Source: Euborellia annulipes
Lineage: Eukaryota > Arthropoda > Insecta > Dermaptera > Anisolabididae
NCBI GenBank assembly: GCA_023213315.1
Contig: JAKCPI010005053.1
Location: forward strand, 1-64,000
Reading direction: 5' to 3'
Length of the DNA stretch: 64,000 nucleotides
The stretch's first letter is position 1. Each line of letters opens with the position of its first letter. The translations under genes and the position numbers were made by a program. Of this stretch, positions 23,644-35,387 are shown in pieces. Under the pieces are notes generated by a model. That model ran no database searches. It saw only the letters and a program-made list of their open reading frames with translations, and was not told the origin of the DNA.

Positions 23644-23651
23644 GTGTAAAG

Positions 23652-24735
23652 GGTTTGTAATGAATTGAAACAAATAACCTTCGGTTTTAAATTTACCTGA
23701 TTAAATTTTATTTTCTTTAAAAAATAAATTTTTTTTTTAAATATCGAAGTATCAAAAATCATTTAGGACTATTTTCCAAAAAATTACAGAATATAAATTA
23801 AATCATCAATAGGCCTATTAAATCTGTTTCTTATCATTTGTAATGCTTTCCAACCAAATATGCATTTCCTTGCCTCCCTTTTTATCTCCTGTGACCTCTG
23901 TGACCCTTTAAATTCGCCCCTCTTTATAAATCATATTTCACAAGGCTAATTGATAAAAGGCTTAAAGGAAGAATTTCTCTATAGCTATAGCAAATGTGAA
24001 TTTCTTCTTTTGAAAAAAATATAATTTTATAGCAGCACTTGATGAAAGAATAAAGGCTAAGTTACGTTTCCAAAGTCCGGAAAAGGTTGGCTGTCCTGTC
24101 AAATGATGATACATGATGGAACCAATTGACGCAATAAACTTTTATTCGTCTGTTTTTCTCAAGAGAGGGTGAAAAAAAGGATCCAGGGCTAGGAAGGCCC
24201 TTCCTTTTAAGGGTCAGTGTACCCCAAGTGATGACCAGAACTTTCATCCACGTTTTCTTTCCCTTCTCATCATCTCAATTCTAAGGAAATAATAAAATAA
24301 TGTAATTAACGTTTAGGTACTGAGTCGTAAATAGTTCATGAGATTTTTTTTTATCAAAAATGTTAAATAAAAACCATTACAATAATTATTTGAAAGGGGT
24401 AGACATTTTTTTTGCATTCTAACTCGGCATCTTTGAAAGAACATTTTTTTGTCAATTTTTTCAAGAGCAGTATAGTAGACTATTACTTTTTTTAGTAAGT
24501 AAACCGCAGAGAAGAATTTTTTTAGATAACCAATTGCAACAAAAAATAATGTTTAAAAAGACAATAATTACTTTTACAAAAAAATAAACTATTTTAGTAT
24601 ACCGGAAAAAATAACCAATTAAGGTGAATAATCTCCTGTTTATGGCTGACATTTGTTTTTAATTTAAGTTTTTTCGATGTAAAATTATAGAAAAACGAGT
24701 CAACCAACGCGGTGTATGAAACTCAAGTATAGAAT
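23652..24735. other. Gene-free AT-rich stretch
   Basis: No gene or complete repeat supported. Confidence 0.35.
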
Positions 24736-24739
24736 TTAT

Positions 24740-24930
24740 TTAGAGGGGGGAGGGGGGGGGGCAAACTTTAATTTCTTAAAATTTACTTACAAATACTTAT
24801 TTGGTCAAAAGATATTTATTTAATTTTTGACAGCTTATACGGTAAACCCTTAGATATCTTTGAAACTAACTAACCGTATAACTAGGCTTATAATTTACAT
24901 TTATATTAATATGTTTCAAATAGTGTCTAC
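24740..24930. repeat. MITE fragment related to 21179-21421
   Basis: A G-rich tract is followed by GGCAAACTTTAATTTCTTAA and AAAGATATTTATTTA sequence matching the interior of that MITE in reverse. Ends not resolved. Confidence 0.5.
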
Positions 24931-25262
24931 GGTCTCCAGTATTAATTTAATAAAAAAGAGAATAAAGAAAATAAATAAAAGAAGCAAGCTTTGGCAAAAT
25001 GATGTAGGCCTATAAAAATAGATAAGAGAAAGTAAAAAAGTAAGATATCTGGGCTTATGGAATATTAATTGTCTGAATTGTGATTTTGAAAAATGTTCTT
25101 TAATAAATTTTGATTAATATTATAAAGTATTCATAATTTTCAAAGCCAAAAATGAGCAATAATTTTTTTTTTTTATTTCAAAGTGGCTAGTAGCCTACTA
25201 TCTGAGTATGTAAAAAATTTGATCATAATTAATATTTGCTAATAAATGGATAAAATATTTTA

Positions 25263-25954
25263 AAAATCTGGTGTGACTGGCGCACAGCACACAACTTTCT
25301 CTTACCTTCGGTAATCGAAAGTTGTGTACTTGTGCTTGTCACACCAGATTTTTTGTGTCGACATATATTTAGTTCCCGACAGTACGGAACATTTGAATTC
25401 AGATGTAAAATTTATAAGTATGGGAAAATATTTATATTTTGTTACCATGGCAACCATTTCTCCTATCTTCCCTATGAAATACAAGAGTAAAGTGGTCTTC
25501 AGAAGATTTCAATCGCAAAATGAGAATATACATTTTAAAGAGCATCTAAAAAATAATTGATTTTTGAATTAAAAAAAAAATCGTTGGAGCAAATTTTGAG
25601 AAAATCGAAAAAAACTGAAAAAGTACATCAATAAAGTACTAGTAATCTTTGGCCGATTTTGATTAAAAGCTTATTTTTCCGGTCCCGGGGGGTGTTTAAC
25701 TTAAATATAAAATTTCAACCTCCTAGCTCAATTCCTTCATGCTTAAAATTGAACACACACACACACACACACACACCCACCCACACACCCACCCACACAC
25801 AGACAGACCATGTCGCGAAAACCACTTTTTTGGATTCAGGGGACCTCAAAACGTGAAGATCCATCAAAATCTCGACATCGAATTTTTGACATAAATCCAA
25901 TACTTTCTCTCTATATATATATTACATATATACATAGGTAAGAGAAAGTAAAAA
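25263..25954 (+). repeat. Family R, full-length copy
   Basis: Left hairpin AATCTGGTGTGACTGGCGC...GCTTGTCACACCAGATT, conserved middle (AGTACTAGT, GGCCGATTTTGATTAAAAGC), (CA)n microsatellite, CATGTCGCGAAAACCAC, then right hairpin ending GGTAAGAGAAAGTAAAAA. Confidence 0.9.
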
Positions 25955-26223
25955 GCTATTTGAAAGACATGAAATTACAACAAGTTTGACAGGAGCCAAA
26001 AAATAATAATAAAAAAAAATTAAAAGTACAATTTAAAAATAAGGGGAGTAGCTAGAAATTTTTTTCAGGGGCGGATGTAACCACACCTCCCAAATTAATG
26101 AATTTTAAAGAAAATAAAAAATTTTTTATAATTTTCTAAAAGTATTTTCTAATAACACCATTTTTTCCTCTATATATTTATTTATCCTAAATAATAATTT
26201 TTCGAGATTTCGGAAGATGAGGG

Positions 26224-26470
26224 GTTTGGCCAGTGGCGGGGGGGGGGGGGGGGAGGCAAACTTTAATTTCTTAAAATTTACTTACAAATACTTATCTCAT
26301 CTTTGGTCAAAAGATATTTATTTATTTTTTGACAGCTTATATGACCGTAGATATTTTTTGAAATATTTTATTTAAGAATAATATAAAATTTAAAAAATAT
26401 CAGAACCCTTGGGGGAGGGAGGGGGGAGGGGGCAAATGCCTACCCTGCCCCCAACCCAAATTTCCCCCAT
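26224..26470. mobile_element. hAT-type MITE fragment with G-rich ends
   Basis: CAGTGGCGGGG start, a run of about 18 G, an interior matching 24740-24930, and a second G-rich block near 26411-26432. No clean right end or TSD seen. Confidence 0.5.
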
Positions 26471-27276
26471 ATCCCGCTCCCTGAAGAGATCCAACGCCAA
26501 AATCAAGTGTTATTTGAATATAATAATAATAAAGATACATTATATGAATATAAGGGAAAATTTTTCTTTTTTTTTTTTTTTAAATATATTCGCTTACGTA
26601 TTTCTAAGAAATAAACGGAGAGAAGAACTATAGCCAGGGGTTTGTTTAACGGGACTTAAAATTTTGCATTCAGGCCATTTACCCTGGTAAATAAAAAAAG
26701 AAGCGGACACTGAACTTTTAACAAACAAAAAGCGTTAAGGGTATATTAACAGTCTTTTGAAATTTGCTACTTACACAAAATAATAATAATAAAATACTTT
26801 TGTCAGATTTATTGTCTTTCATCAGGTGGTCATTATACCTAAAGCTTTTGGGATCGTTGGTTGATGATTTAGTAGATAGTTAATAAAATTTAAAACCTAA
26901 ATTATCGTTCTTCGAATAATAAATAGTCTATGAGTCAAAAGTTTTATCTCAAATTATTAAATTTTAATTTTAAAAAATCTTTATATACTGTATTAATAAA
27001 ATATATACTTTGAGAGGGTTTTTAACACCCATCCAAAAGAGTTTAAATAATAAAATGCTCTCGGACAGATAGGTAATTGAATCAATAAATTTTGACTTCC
27101 AATTAATTTAAGGTATAAGAAATAGCAAAGACTCAATTATTTGCAAAGGAAAGAAATGACAGAGTTTGTATCTGGCTTAAATATTATTAATTATTAAACA
27201 ATAAAACCTCCAAATTATCCTGCTTAATGCCAAACAGGAGAAAAGGTTTTAACCATTTAGAAGCAAAACTTCTTTT
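26471..27276. other. Gene-free AT-rich stretch
   Basis: No supported features. Confidence 0.35.
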
Positions 27277-27893
27277 AAAAAATCTGGTGTGAGTGGTCGC
27301 ACAGCACGCAACTTTCTCTTACCCTTCGGCAAGAGAAATTTCTGTACTGTGCTTGTTTTTTTTGTCGACATATATTTAGTTTCCATCGATATATTAGAAT
27401 TCAAGATATAAAATTTATAAACATGGGAAAATATTTATATTTTTTTACCATTTCTCCCATCTTTCCTATGAAGTACAGGAGTAAAGTGTGCTTCAAACAA
27501 TTTTCAGGGCAAAATGAAAATATACATTTTAAAAGGCATCTAAAAAATAGTTGATTTTTGAATTTTAATCAAAATCGTTGGAGCAAATTTTGAGAAAATC
27601 GTAAAAAACTGAAAAAGTGAATCAGTAAAGTACTAGTACTCTTTGGTCGATTTTGTTCAAAAGCTTCGTGTCACGTCCCAGAAGGATACTCAACTTAAAT
27701 CTAAAATTTTAACCTCCTAGCTCTTTACGTTAATGACATATTTTGTTCACAGACAGACCATGTTGCAAAAACTTTTTTTGGACTCAAGGGGCCTCAAAAC
27801 GTGTATATCCATCAAAATCTCGGCATCGAATTTGACATGAATCCAATACTTTCTCTCTATGTATATTCTATATAGGTAAGAGAAAGTAAAAAA
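27277..27893 (+). repeat. Family R, slightly shortened copy
   Basis: Left hairpin with a shortened second arm, conserved middle, reduced CAGA repeat and right hairpin ending GGTAAGAGAAAGTAAAAA. Confidence 0.85.
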
Positions 27894-27960
27894 TCATAAA
27901 CTCCTAGAGGTCAATTTTGGTTTCTTCACTAATTATATTTTATTAAAGAATTTAATTATC

Positions 27961-28060
27961 GCGGGGCCAAGCAACAGAGTAGAGCAACATCACCACAATC
28001 GTTACTGTTAAGCAAAGCCAAACGCGGCAAAACCTCGGGCTGGTGACCCCGAGAGATCAA
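27961..28060 (+). repeat. 5S rRNA-like SINE fragment
   Basis: GTTAAGCAA, then 21 bases, then GGGCTGGTGACC reproduces the order and spacing of 5S rRNA (GTTAAGCAA, 21 bases, GGATGGGTGACC). The upstream part matches the reversed copy near 40400-40500 but not 5S. Probably a 5S-derived SINE rather than a gene. Confidence 0.5.
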
Positions 28061-28549
28061 CATATTGAAAGTCCCCCGGTAGTCCTCTCAATATATTTCA
28101 AAATCGCATTAGCAACAGACAGGACAAATTAAAAAAAATTTAATTGTCTCGTTTAATAAGCATTAGAATTACGTAGCCAGACTCTGATAAACGTACGTTT
28201 TTTTGAAAGTTGAAAGACAAATCAATATCATCAATATCGAAATATATGACACCAAGGGCTTTTTTTCTCTCCTCTATTCTTCTGTGGGTAGTTCTAAATA
28301 AGACATCGAAATCAGTTATTGACACAAATGACTGGAGATAAGATAATAATTTAGAACATTTTTTTCAAGCGAAAAATAAAGGCATAAAGAAAGAAAAGAA
28401 TTGAACATCTTTAAATCAAGTATTTTTCAAGTGTTTGGGCATATTTTGAATTGATTATTAAATATAATCTGGAATAAATATAAATATTGCCTAGGAAGTA
28501 ATTAAGAGTTCAGCATCGCCAAATAATAATGAAATTAATAAAATAAATA
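28061..28549. other. Gene-free stretch
   Basis: No supported features. Confidence 0.35.
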
Positions 28550-29560
28550 AAAATCTGGTGTGACTGGCGCACAGCACACAACTTTCTCTTACCCTTCGGT
28601 AAGAGAAAGTTGTGCACTGTGCTGGTCACACCAGATTTTTTTGTGTCGAGATATATTTAGTTTCCCATAGCACCTTAGTTTCAAACTTGCATTTTAAATG
28701 TTGATTGCTTGAAATAAACTATGGTTATTTTTCAAAATTTTAATCTCATATTTGGACATTTTATACACAATATAGAATCGTAAATAAATACAAAATTTCA
28801 TAAGAATTCGAAAAAAAAAATTTTAAATGCGTAAAAAGTTCCAAAGGGGACTCCCTTTTGAATTGAAATTAACATACAAATCCCCATAGGAAATTAACAT
28901 TGGTCAAATGCGAAGATAAGGTAGAAAAATTTAAAACGCGTAGAAAGAGAGAAGATAGTTTTGTGAGAGAGAGAGATATGTTTTCTCCGAAAAAAAAAAT
29001 GGGCGTTTAAATAATAATTGATTTTTAATCTAATAAAAAGAAAAAGATTTAAATTCGGTTACCATGGCAACCATTTATTTCTCCTATCTTTCCTATGAAG
29101 CACAAGAGTAAAGTGTGCTTCAAACAATTTTGAGGGCAAAACGAGAATATACATTTGAAAGAGCATCTAAAAAATAATTGATTTTTGAATTTTAATCAAA
29201 ATCGTTAGAGCGAATTTTGAGAAAATCGAAAAAAACTGAAAAAGTACATCAGTAAAGTACTAGTACTTTTTTGGCCGATTTTGATTAAAAGCTTATTTTG
29301 TCGGTCCCGGGGGGTGTTTAACTTATATATAAAATTTCAGCCTCCTAGCTCAATTCCTTCATGCTTAAAATTGAACACACACAGACACACAGACAGACAG
29401 ACAGACAGACAGACCATGTCGCGAAAACCAGTTTTTTGGATTCAGGGGACCTCAAAACGTGAAGATCCATCAAAATCTCGACATCGAATTTTTGACATGA
29501 AACCAATACTTTCTCTCTATATATATATTACATATATACATAGGTAAGAGAAAGTAAAAA
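28550..29560 (+). repeat. Family R copy with ~390-bp interruption
   Basis: 28550-28641 is a very regular left hairpin (arms of about 40 bp, loop CTTC). R sequence stops near 28665, unrelated AT-rich sequence follows, and R resumes at about 29060 and runs to its right hairpin at 29560. No TSD was identified for the interruption. Confidence 0.85.
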
Positions 29561-29850
29561 TTACTTCCTTAATTACATCAGACGTGAAGGTCACCTTCAG
29601 CATGGAGTCTTTTATCAAAAAAAAAAAATATTACCCTTATAATGAATGTGTCTTTTGGTTGCCTAACTCACAGGCGTTCTTGATGGTAAGGCAGTCAGTC
29701 AGTCGATATATACGATTATCTAGGCCTGCTAGTCATTAAGCAAATTTATTGTAATTTTAAATTGATTAGTTCAGCTGTGCAACCTGTGGGCCGCGGGCTG
29801 ATTGGCCGCGGACGTTTAAGGTAAGAAAAAAAATATTAATATATAAAAAT
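29561..29850. other. Gene-free spacer
   Basis: No supported features. Confidence 0.3.
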
Positions 29851-30310
29851 ACAGGGTGCTTCAAAAAGGAATTTGCAGCTTTGAAAATTCATATAAATTT
29901 ATACAGAGAACCTAGAGAGGTGATTGTAGTGTCAATTTGTAGAGAAACACATCAAGTTTTGACTCATCTAGTTCACTAGTGCCGAATCGCACTATCACGA
30001 GAATTAGAGACAGTTGAGGGTCAAAGATGGCTGTCTTCACTGGACCCGAGCTCTGTGTTTTGTTTTGAAAAATCCTATATAAAAGTCACATATAAATTTA
30101 TCCAAAGAAGCTACAGAGCTGGTTTAGTGTTGTTTAATGAGAAACACAAAGTTTTTTTTTTTTTTTTTACCTCAAACTAAAGAGTATGGGAAGAAATTGA
30201 CTACCGATGGGATGTTTGCAGGATATCCAAAGGGAAGAACATCTTTTTTTAATGGTAAAAAAAAATTGATGTGTTTTTCTACAAATTGACACTACAATCA
30301 CCTCTCTATA
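29851..30310. repeat. Inverted-repeat element truncated by family R
   Basis: About 29913-29955 (AGAGAGGTGATTGTAGTGTC...) and 30266-30307 are reverse complements of about 42 bp. A longer left end (GGGTGCTTCAAAAAGGAATT) lacks its partner, probably lost where R begins at 30316. Confidence 0.6.
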
Positions 30311-30315
30311 TAAAT

Positions 30316-30971
30316 TAAAATCTGGTGTGACTGGCGCACAGCACACAACTTTCTCTTACCTTCGGTAATCGAAAGTTGTGTTCTGTGCTTGTCACACCAG
30401 ATTTTTCGTGTCGAAATATATTTAGTTTCCGCCAATATATTAGAAATTTAAGATGTCAAAATTATAAACATGGGAAAATATTTATATTTTGTTACCATGG
30501 CAACCATTTCTCCTATCTTTCCCATGAAGCACAAGAGTAAAGTGTGCTTCAAACAATTTTGAGGGCAAAACGAGAATATACATTTGAAAGAGCATCTATA
30601 AAATAATTGATTTTTGAATTTTAATCAAAATCGTTAGAGCGAATTTTGAGAAAATCGAAAAAAACTGAAAAAGTACATCAGTAAAGTACTAGTACTCTTT
30701 GGCCGATTTTGATTAAAAGCTTATTTTTCCGGTCCCGGGAGGTATTTAACTTAAATATAAAATTTCAACCTCCTAGCTCAATTCCTTCATGCTTAAAATT
30801 GAACACGACACACAGACAGACAGACCATGTCGCGAAAACCACTTTTTTGGATTCAGGGGACCTCAAAACGTGAAGATCCATCAAAATCTCGACATCGAAT
30901 TTTTGACATGAATCCAATACTTTCTCTCTATATATATATTACATATATACATAGGTAAGAGAAAGTAAAAA
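30316..30971 (+). repeat. Family R, full-length reference copy
   Basis: About 656 bp. Left hairpin 30319-30405, core with TACTAGTACT and GGCCGATTTTGATTAAAAGC, short CAGA repeat, CATGTCGCGAAAACCAC, GGATTCAGGGGACCTCAAAA, right hairpin. No ORF of note and no clear TSD. Confidence 0.9.
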
Positions 30972-30979
30972 TAAATAAG

Positions 30980-31268
30980 GGTGTTTGATTATGGAAAAAA
31001 ATAATCGATTATCGATTAAGAAAAAGAATCGATTATATCTTTTTTTTTTTTCTAGCAAAATTTTTTTTCACACCCGTGAAAATATTTTAACCTTTTTTTT
31101 TGATACAAGTCTCATTCGATATTTTCAAACGCATTTTTCTCCAAAAATAATCGATTTTTCCCCCAAATATCTATTCTGAAAAATAAATAAATTATTATTT
31201 TTTTTTGTATAATCGATTATTTTTTTTTAGAAAATATTCGATTAATCGATTATTTTGCACAGTCCTAA
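30980..31268. repeat. AATCGATT-rich MITE-like segment
   Basis: ATAATCGATTATCGATT at the left and ATTCGATTAATCGATTATT at the right are inverted and embedded in long A/T runs. Related AATCGATT words flank the palindrome at 35388-36076. Confidence 0.5.
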
Positions 31269-31980
31269 CAGGGAGAGACCTGGTCTAAAGGATCTTAGAT
31301 GAAGAAAAAGTAGGGGGGGCCTTAAACAAAAAAATTAAATTATAAAATATCAAATACTGTCTATAGGTATTAATTTTAATTTTTTCTGACACATTTCTTT
31401 CGTTTCGTTAGTTAGCCCTTTCGATGTCGTGTCATTTCTACCGTTATCCCAAATGTTGTGATTTGTGTCTGTGTCGTCACACTCTAACCGTTATTTTCTT
31501 TGCTTTTTTTTTGCACAATAAGCCCCGTTAGAAAGAGACATAGGGGTGGGGGTGTTTGGATGTAAAGTAGTTCCTGGTACTCGTGACGACAACATCACTG
31601 GCACACTCACCCTGACTGTTTTTTTTGTCTCTTGATTGACAAGCATAGAGAGTAAATGAGGAGAGAAATTAGCCAGACTATTGACTTTGTGAAAGAGGGA
31701 TCATTTTTCTTTTCTGCTATGCAAACTTTATGACCCACCTTTTATTATTTGTAATATTTAAAAAAGGCGAATTTTACCGAAACTTGTTAAGGGATTGTAA
31801 TTTTTATAAAATGTCAATCACGATACTTAATTAGACCTAAAGACGTTTTTACGTCTTGTTGACTGTGATGTTCAATTAGATATATCAAATATATTAATAC
31901 TATTGAACAAATTTTTTGAGGAAGTAGCTGTGAGCGGCAATGCGAACAATGACAGGAGGTGGCAGTCAGGAAGAGGTGTC
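31269..31980. other. Gene-free stretch
   Basis: No supported features. This is the distal upstream region of the P450 gene. Confidence 0.3.
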
Positions 31981-32004
31981 TCTACAACAATGAAACTTAC
32001 AAAT

Positions 32005-32690
32005 TTATGATGTTTCAGTTCAAATTTATTCGACCATCATCAGGTTATTCCGGAACTGTCATATGAGAATTTACAATATAATTTTATTTCATCATATGGT
32101 CCGACCGAAACAAAATTTTCAACCGAAACCGAATTTCGGCCTCCATCTTAGTTTTGGCCGAAACAGTAGCCGAAACCGAAACTTGGATTTCCTATACCTT
32201 TTTGTTTTTTTAATTTTTTCCTGCGGAAAATTTTTTTCCCTTCCCGTGGACGAAATTTTTTCCGTCTCTTTTACACCAAGCGGAATTTTTTTTTCGTGAA
32301 AATTATTTTACCTTTTTTTAGGAAGGGAAAAATTTTTCCTTTTCCTTGCGGAAAATTTTTTTCTCCCTCACGTCATTTTATTTGTCCTTTTTTTGCGTGC
32401 CAAGTCCCATCCCATATTTTCGGACTCAGGTTTCAACCGGCCGAAACCTGGATTTTTGTCCGAAACTGGTCGAAACCGGATATTCGGCCGGTTCCTATTG
32501 ATAACATGATTAAAGTAGATACAGTACTTTTAACGTTTCTACGCCCTAGGGTTGACCCGATAGCAAGATATATATTTTTAAAATTTCTACAAGTCTACAT
32601 CCACATATGAGGAAAAAAATTCACATATGACAGCTCCATGATACGTGATGATTGTCGAATAAATTTGGACCGAAACGTCGTAAAGGAAGT
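32005..32690. repeat. Inverted pair of hammerhead-like motifs around a GGCCGAAAC-rich segment
   Basis: The - strand at 32005-32044 reads CTGATGATGGTCGAATAAAT...CTGAAAC. The + strand at 32643-32680 reads GTGATGATTGTCGAATAAAT..GGACCGAAACGTCG. Both follow the hammerhead core order (CTGATGA, stem II with GGTC/GACC, GAAAC, GTC). Between them are repeated GGCCGAAAC words, also seen at 21715-21815 and 58090-58135. Confidence 0.55.
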
Positions 32691-32964
32691 TTCATTGATA
32701 CATAGCTCGTATTAAGAAAATTGTTTCATCAGATTTTTTAAAATCTATTATCTAAATATAGCACTCAGATAACGCTCACTATCAGATTCCAATTTTATCT
32801 TAATTTTCTCATAAATTATTATTCAACTTTGTTTATGTCATATGTACAATCAATAAGAATTCATCTATCTGAGAGATTAAAGAAATTAAAGAGAAACAAT
32901 TCAAAATAAAGATAAACTTGAATGAGTGTAGTCATGATGAATAGTAGAAAGATTAGCATTTGCT

Positions 32965-33001
32965 TATAATATCTAGTTCTTTTTGGTCACGTTAGTCAGT
33001 T
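32965..33001 (+). promoter_or_regulatory. Core promoter of the P450 gene: TATA box and initiator
   Basis: TATAAT (32965-32970) lies about 31 bp upstream of the A of TCAGTT (32996-33001), which matches the arthropod initiator TCAGTY. That is the canonical TATA-to-start distance. It predicts a 5' leader of about 40 nt before the ATG at 33039. Confidence 0.6.
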
Positions 33002-33038
33002 TCTCTCTGTCGCTGTTTGATGATCTGATATTATCGAA

Positions 33039-34822
33039 ATGTTTTCATGCGTTGAATTGGCTGCCATTTTGGGAGCACTTACACTAGGTATTTATTTTTA
33101 TTTCAAAAACAAATCAAATTACTTCAAGAAATTAAATATTTTCTTTGAGGAATCCACATTTGGGGAATGGAAACAATTCGTTAATCCCCAAAAATGGTTA
33201 GCCTTGCATTTCCAGCAATATTATGAATTATCCAAGGAGAAAAAAGTTCCTGCAGTTGGACTTTTTCAATTTCATAAGCCTCTTTTGCTCGTGACTGAAC
33301 CTGAATTGATTAAACAATGTCTAATCAAGGATTTCAGTAGTTTCCATGACCGAGGATTTATAAAACCCGAAGTGAATATTGATCCCCTTTCTGGACATTT
33401 GTTCCTCCTCGAGGGAACAAAATGGCGGAATTTAAGGATGAAATTATCTCCGACATTCACATCTGGTAAAATCAAAATGATGTTCTCAACGATCAGAGAC
33501 AAATCAGAAGAACTGGTTAAATATTTGAATCAACATTCGGGAGAAGATTTCGAGGTGAGAGATCTATTTGCAAGACTTTTGACGGATATCATTGCTGCCT
33601 GTGCATTTGGAGTTGAGTGCAATTGTTTGAAGAATCCTGATGCAGAATTCAGACAATGGGGCAGAAAAATATTTAAACAAACTAAATTGTCAAATTTGAA
33701 AAGAGTTTTGGATAATCTATTTAGACCCCTAAGAGTGTTACTTAAACTAAAACTTATCGATGCAGAAGTTGAGAAATATTTTATAGAAATGGTGGAAGAA
33801 ACAATAAGATACAGAGAGGAAAACAATATAAAGAAAAATGATTTCATGCAGTTATTGATTGAATTAAAAAATAATAAAAAAATTGAGGACGAAGAAGGCA
33901 TTGATGAAGAATTCAAGGGCTCTTCAAATGAAGGAAAAGCTTTGACCATTTTGGAATGCGCTGCGCAGGCTTTTGTCTTTTTTGTCGCTGGTTTTGAAAC
34001 TTCTTCAACTACAATGAGTTTTACCATTTATGAATTGTCAAGAAATCCTGAAATTCAATTAAGAGTGCAAGAAGAAATCGATTCAGTTATGAAAAAACAT
34101 CCCATTCTTACTTACGAATCTCTTGGAGAAATGCACTATTTGGAATGTGTAATTAATGGTTAGTATTAAACAACTATTTAGGATGTTTATTTGAGAAATA
34201 ATGTTATATTTGTTTTCTATTATTTTTAGAAACTCTCAGAAAATACCCTCCTGTTCCAATTTTAAATAGAGTTTCAACTAAACCTGTTGAAATGAAATGT
34301 GGAGTTAATAATGAGACAGTTCAACTTCCAGTGGGAGTGAAAATATTCATTCCTGCATATTCATTGCATAATGATCCAGAATATTTCCCAGAACCGGAAA
34401 AATTCGAACCTGAGCGATTTAATGAAAAGAATAAAGCCAAAAGGCCACATATTGTGCATTTGCCTTTTGGCGAAGGACCTCGCAATTGCATCGGTGAGTG
34501 AATGATAGAAAAATTACATTTTTCACAATAACTGTTAGGCTAGTTGTTATTTTATAAAAAAAAAAACTATAAATTGAATGTTTTATCTGTTTCAGGTGCA
34601 AGATTTGGATTAGTTCAAACAAAAGTGGGCCTGGCAGTGCTTTTGCATAATTTTAATTTTAAAACGTGTCCCAAAACACCAATCCCCCTAAAATTTGACG
34701 TCCTTTCATTTATTCCTAAATCCAAAGATGATTTATATATTAAAATTGAAAAAGAAAGTAAAATTATAATAATTTTTGATCATTTCGTCAACGAACACCA
34801 AACTAGTCTATTGTTATTTTAA
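33039..34822 (+). CDS. Cytochrome P450, CYP3-clan-like (CYP6/CYP9 type)
   Basis: Three exons, 33039-34158, 34230-34493 and 34596-34822, join to 536 codons. Introns are 71 and 102 bp, both GT-AG and phase 1. The product is a microsomal haem monooxygenase, probably oxidising endogenous lipophilic compounds or xenobiotics; the substrate cannot be read from sequence. An N-terminal hydrophobic anchor (about residues 5-22) points to the ER membrane. P450 landmarks are in order: helix C WxxxR (W129-R133), helix I AGFETS (327-332), ExxR ETLR (374-377, its Glu codon split by intron 1), PERF (434-437) and haem loop PFGEGPRNCIG with Cys460 as iron ligand (intron 2 splits the Gly462 codon). The AGxETSS form and PFGxGPRNCIG loop are typical of CYP3-clan insect enzymes. 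Length is slightly above the usual ~500, partly from an extended C-terminus. No frameshift or stop. It stands alone, although such genes are often clustered. Confidence 0.93.
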
Positions 34823-35185
34823 AGTAAATTAAAATTTATTAAAAAATTGACAGACAGTCGTTTTTATATAAATATTGTAAATTGTAAATATTGTCAAAAT
34901 GGTGTTCTGGGAGAGGAAAAAACTTTCTTTTTTTTAAATTACTTACAATTTTGATAACCCCCTTCTCCCCCCCTGCCCGTGTGTATTTATATTTGTGTAT
35001 AAGTGTATCGTTAATGGAGTATTGTTTTCAAGAAAATATACTATTTTATAATTGTATTTTTTATTTCATTGTCTTTTGATTTCTTCCAAAGTCCAAATGT
35101 TTGTATTTTATTCAGACTCATACAGGTGTATGTCCTTCCCAAATCCCTCCCTCTCATCAGTAGAATAATATTTCGAAAGCTAGAT
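34823..35185. other. 3' flank of the P450 gene
   Basis: AT-rich. ATTAAA-type hexamers follow the stop within about 20 bp, but no canonical AATAAA was found close by. No other gene. Confidence 0.35.
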
Positions 35186-35387
35186 CGATTATTTCCTTAA
35201 AAATTAATCGATTATTTTTCACAATCAATTATTTTCGGGAAACGTGCGTTTGAAAAGTTGGGATGAGACTCGTAATGCTAAAAAAAAGTAAAATGATTTT
35301 CGCGAGAGGGAAAAAATGGAAATTTCCGAGAGAAAAAAAAAAGGTAGGCCTATAATTATAGGCAAAATGAACTTTTTTCGGGCTCGG

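Noticed and set aside
30316..30971. Family R as a Helitron
   Set aside because: The left end could be read as A|TC and a hairpin lies near the right end, but there is no CTRR terminus and no demonstrable A-T insertion site.
33530..34027. 165-codon open frame opposite the P450 exon
   Set aside because: Shadow of the P450 coding sequence on the other strand; no independent evidence.
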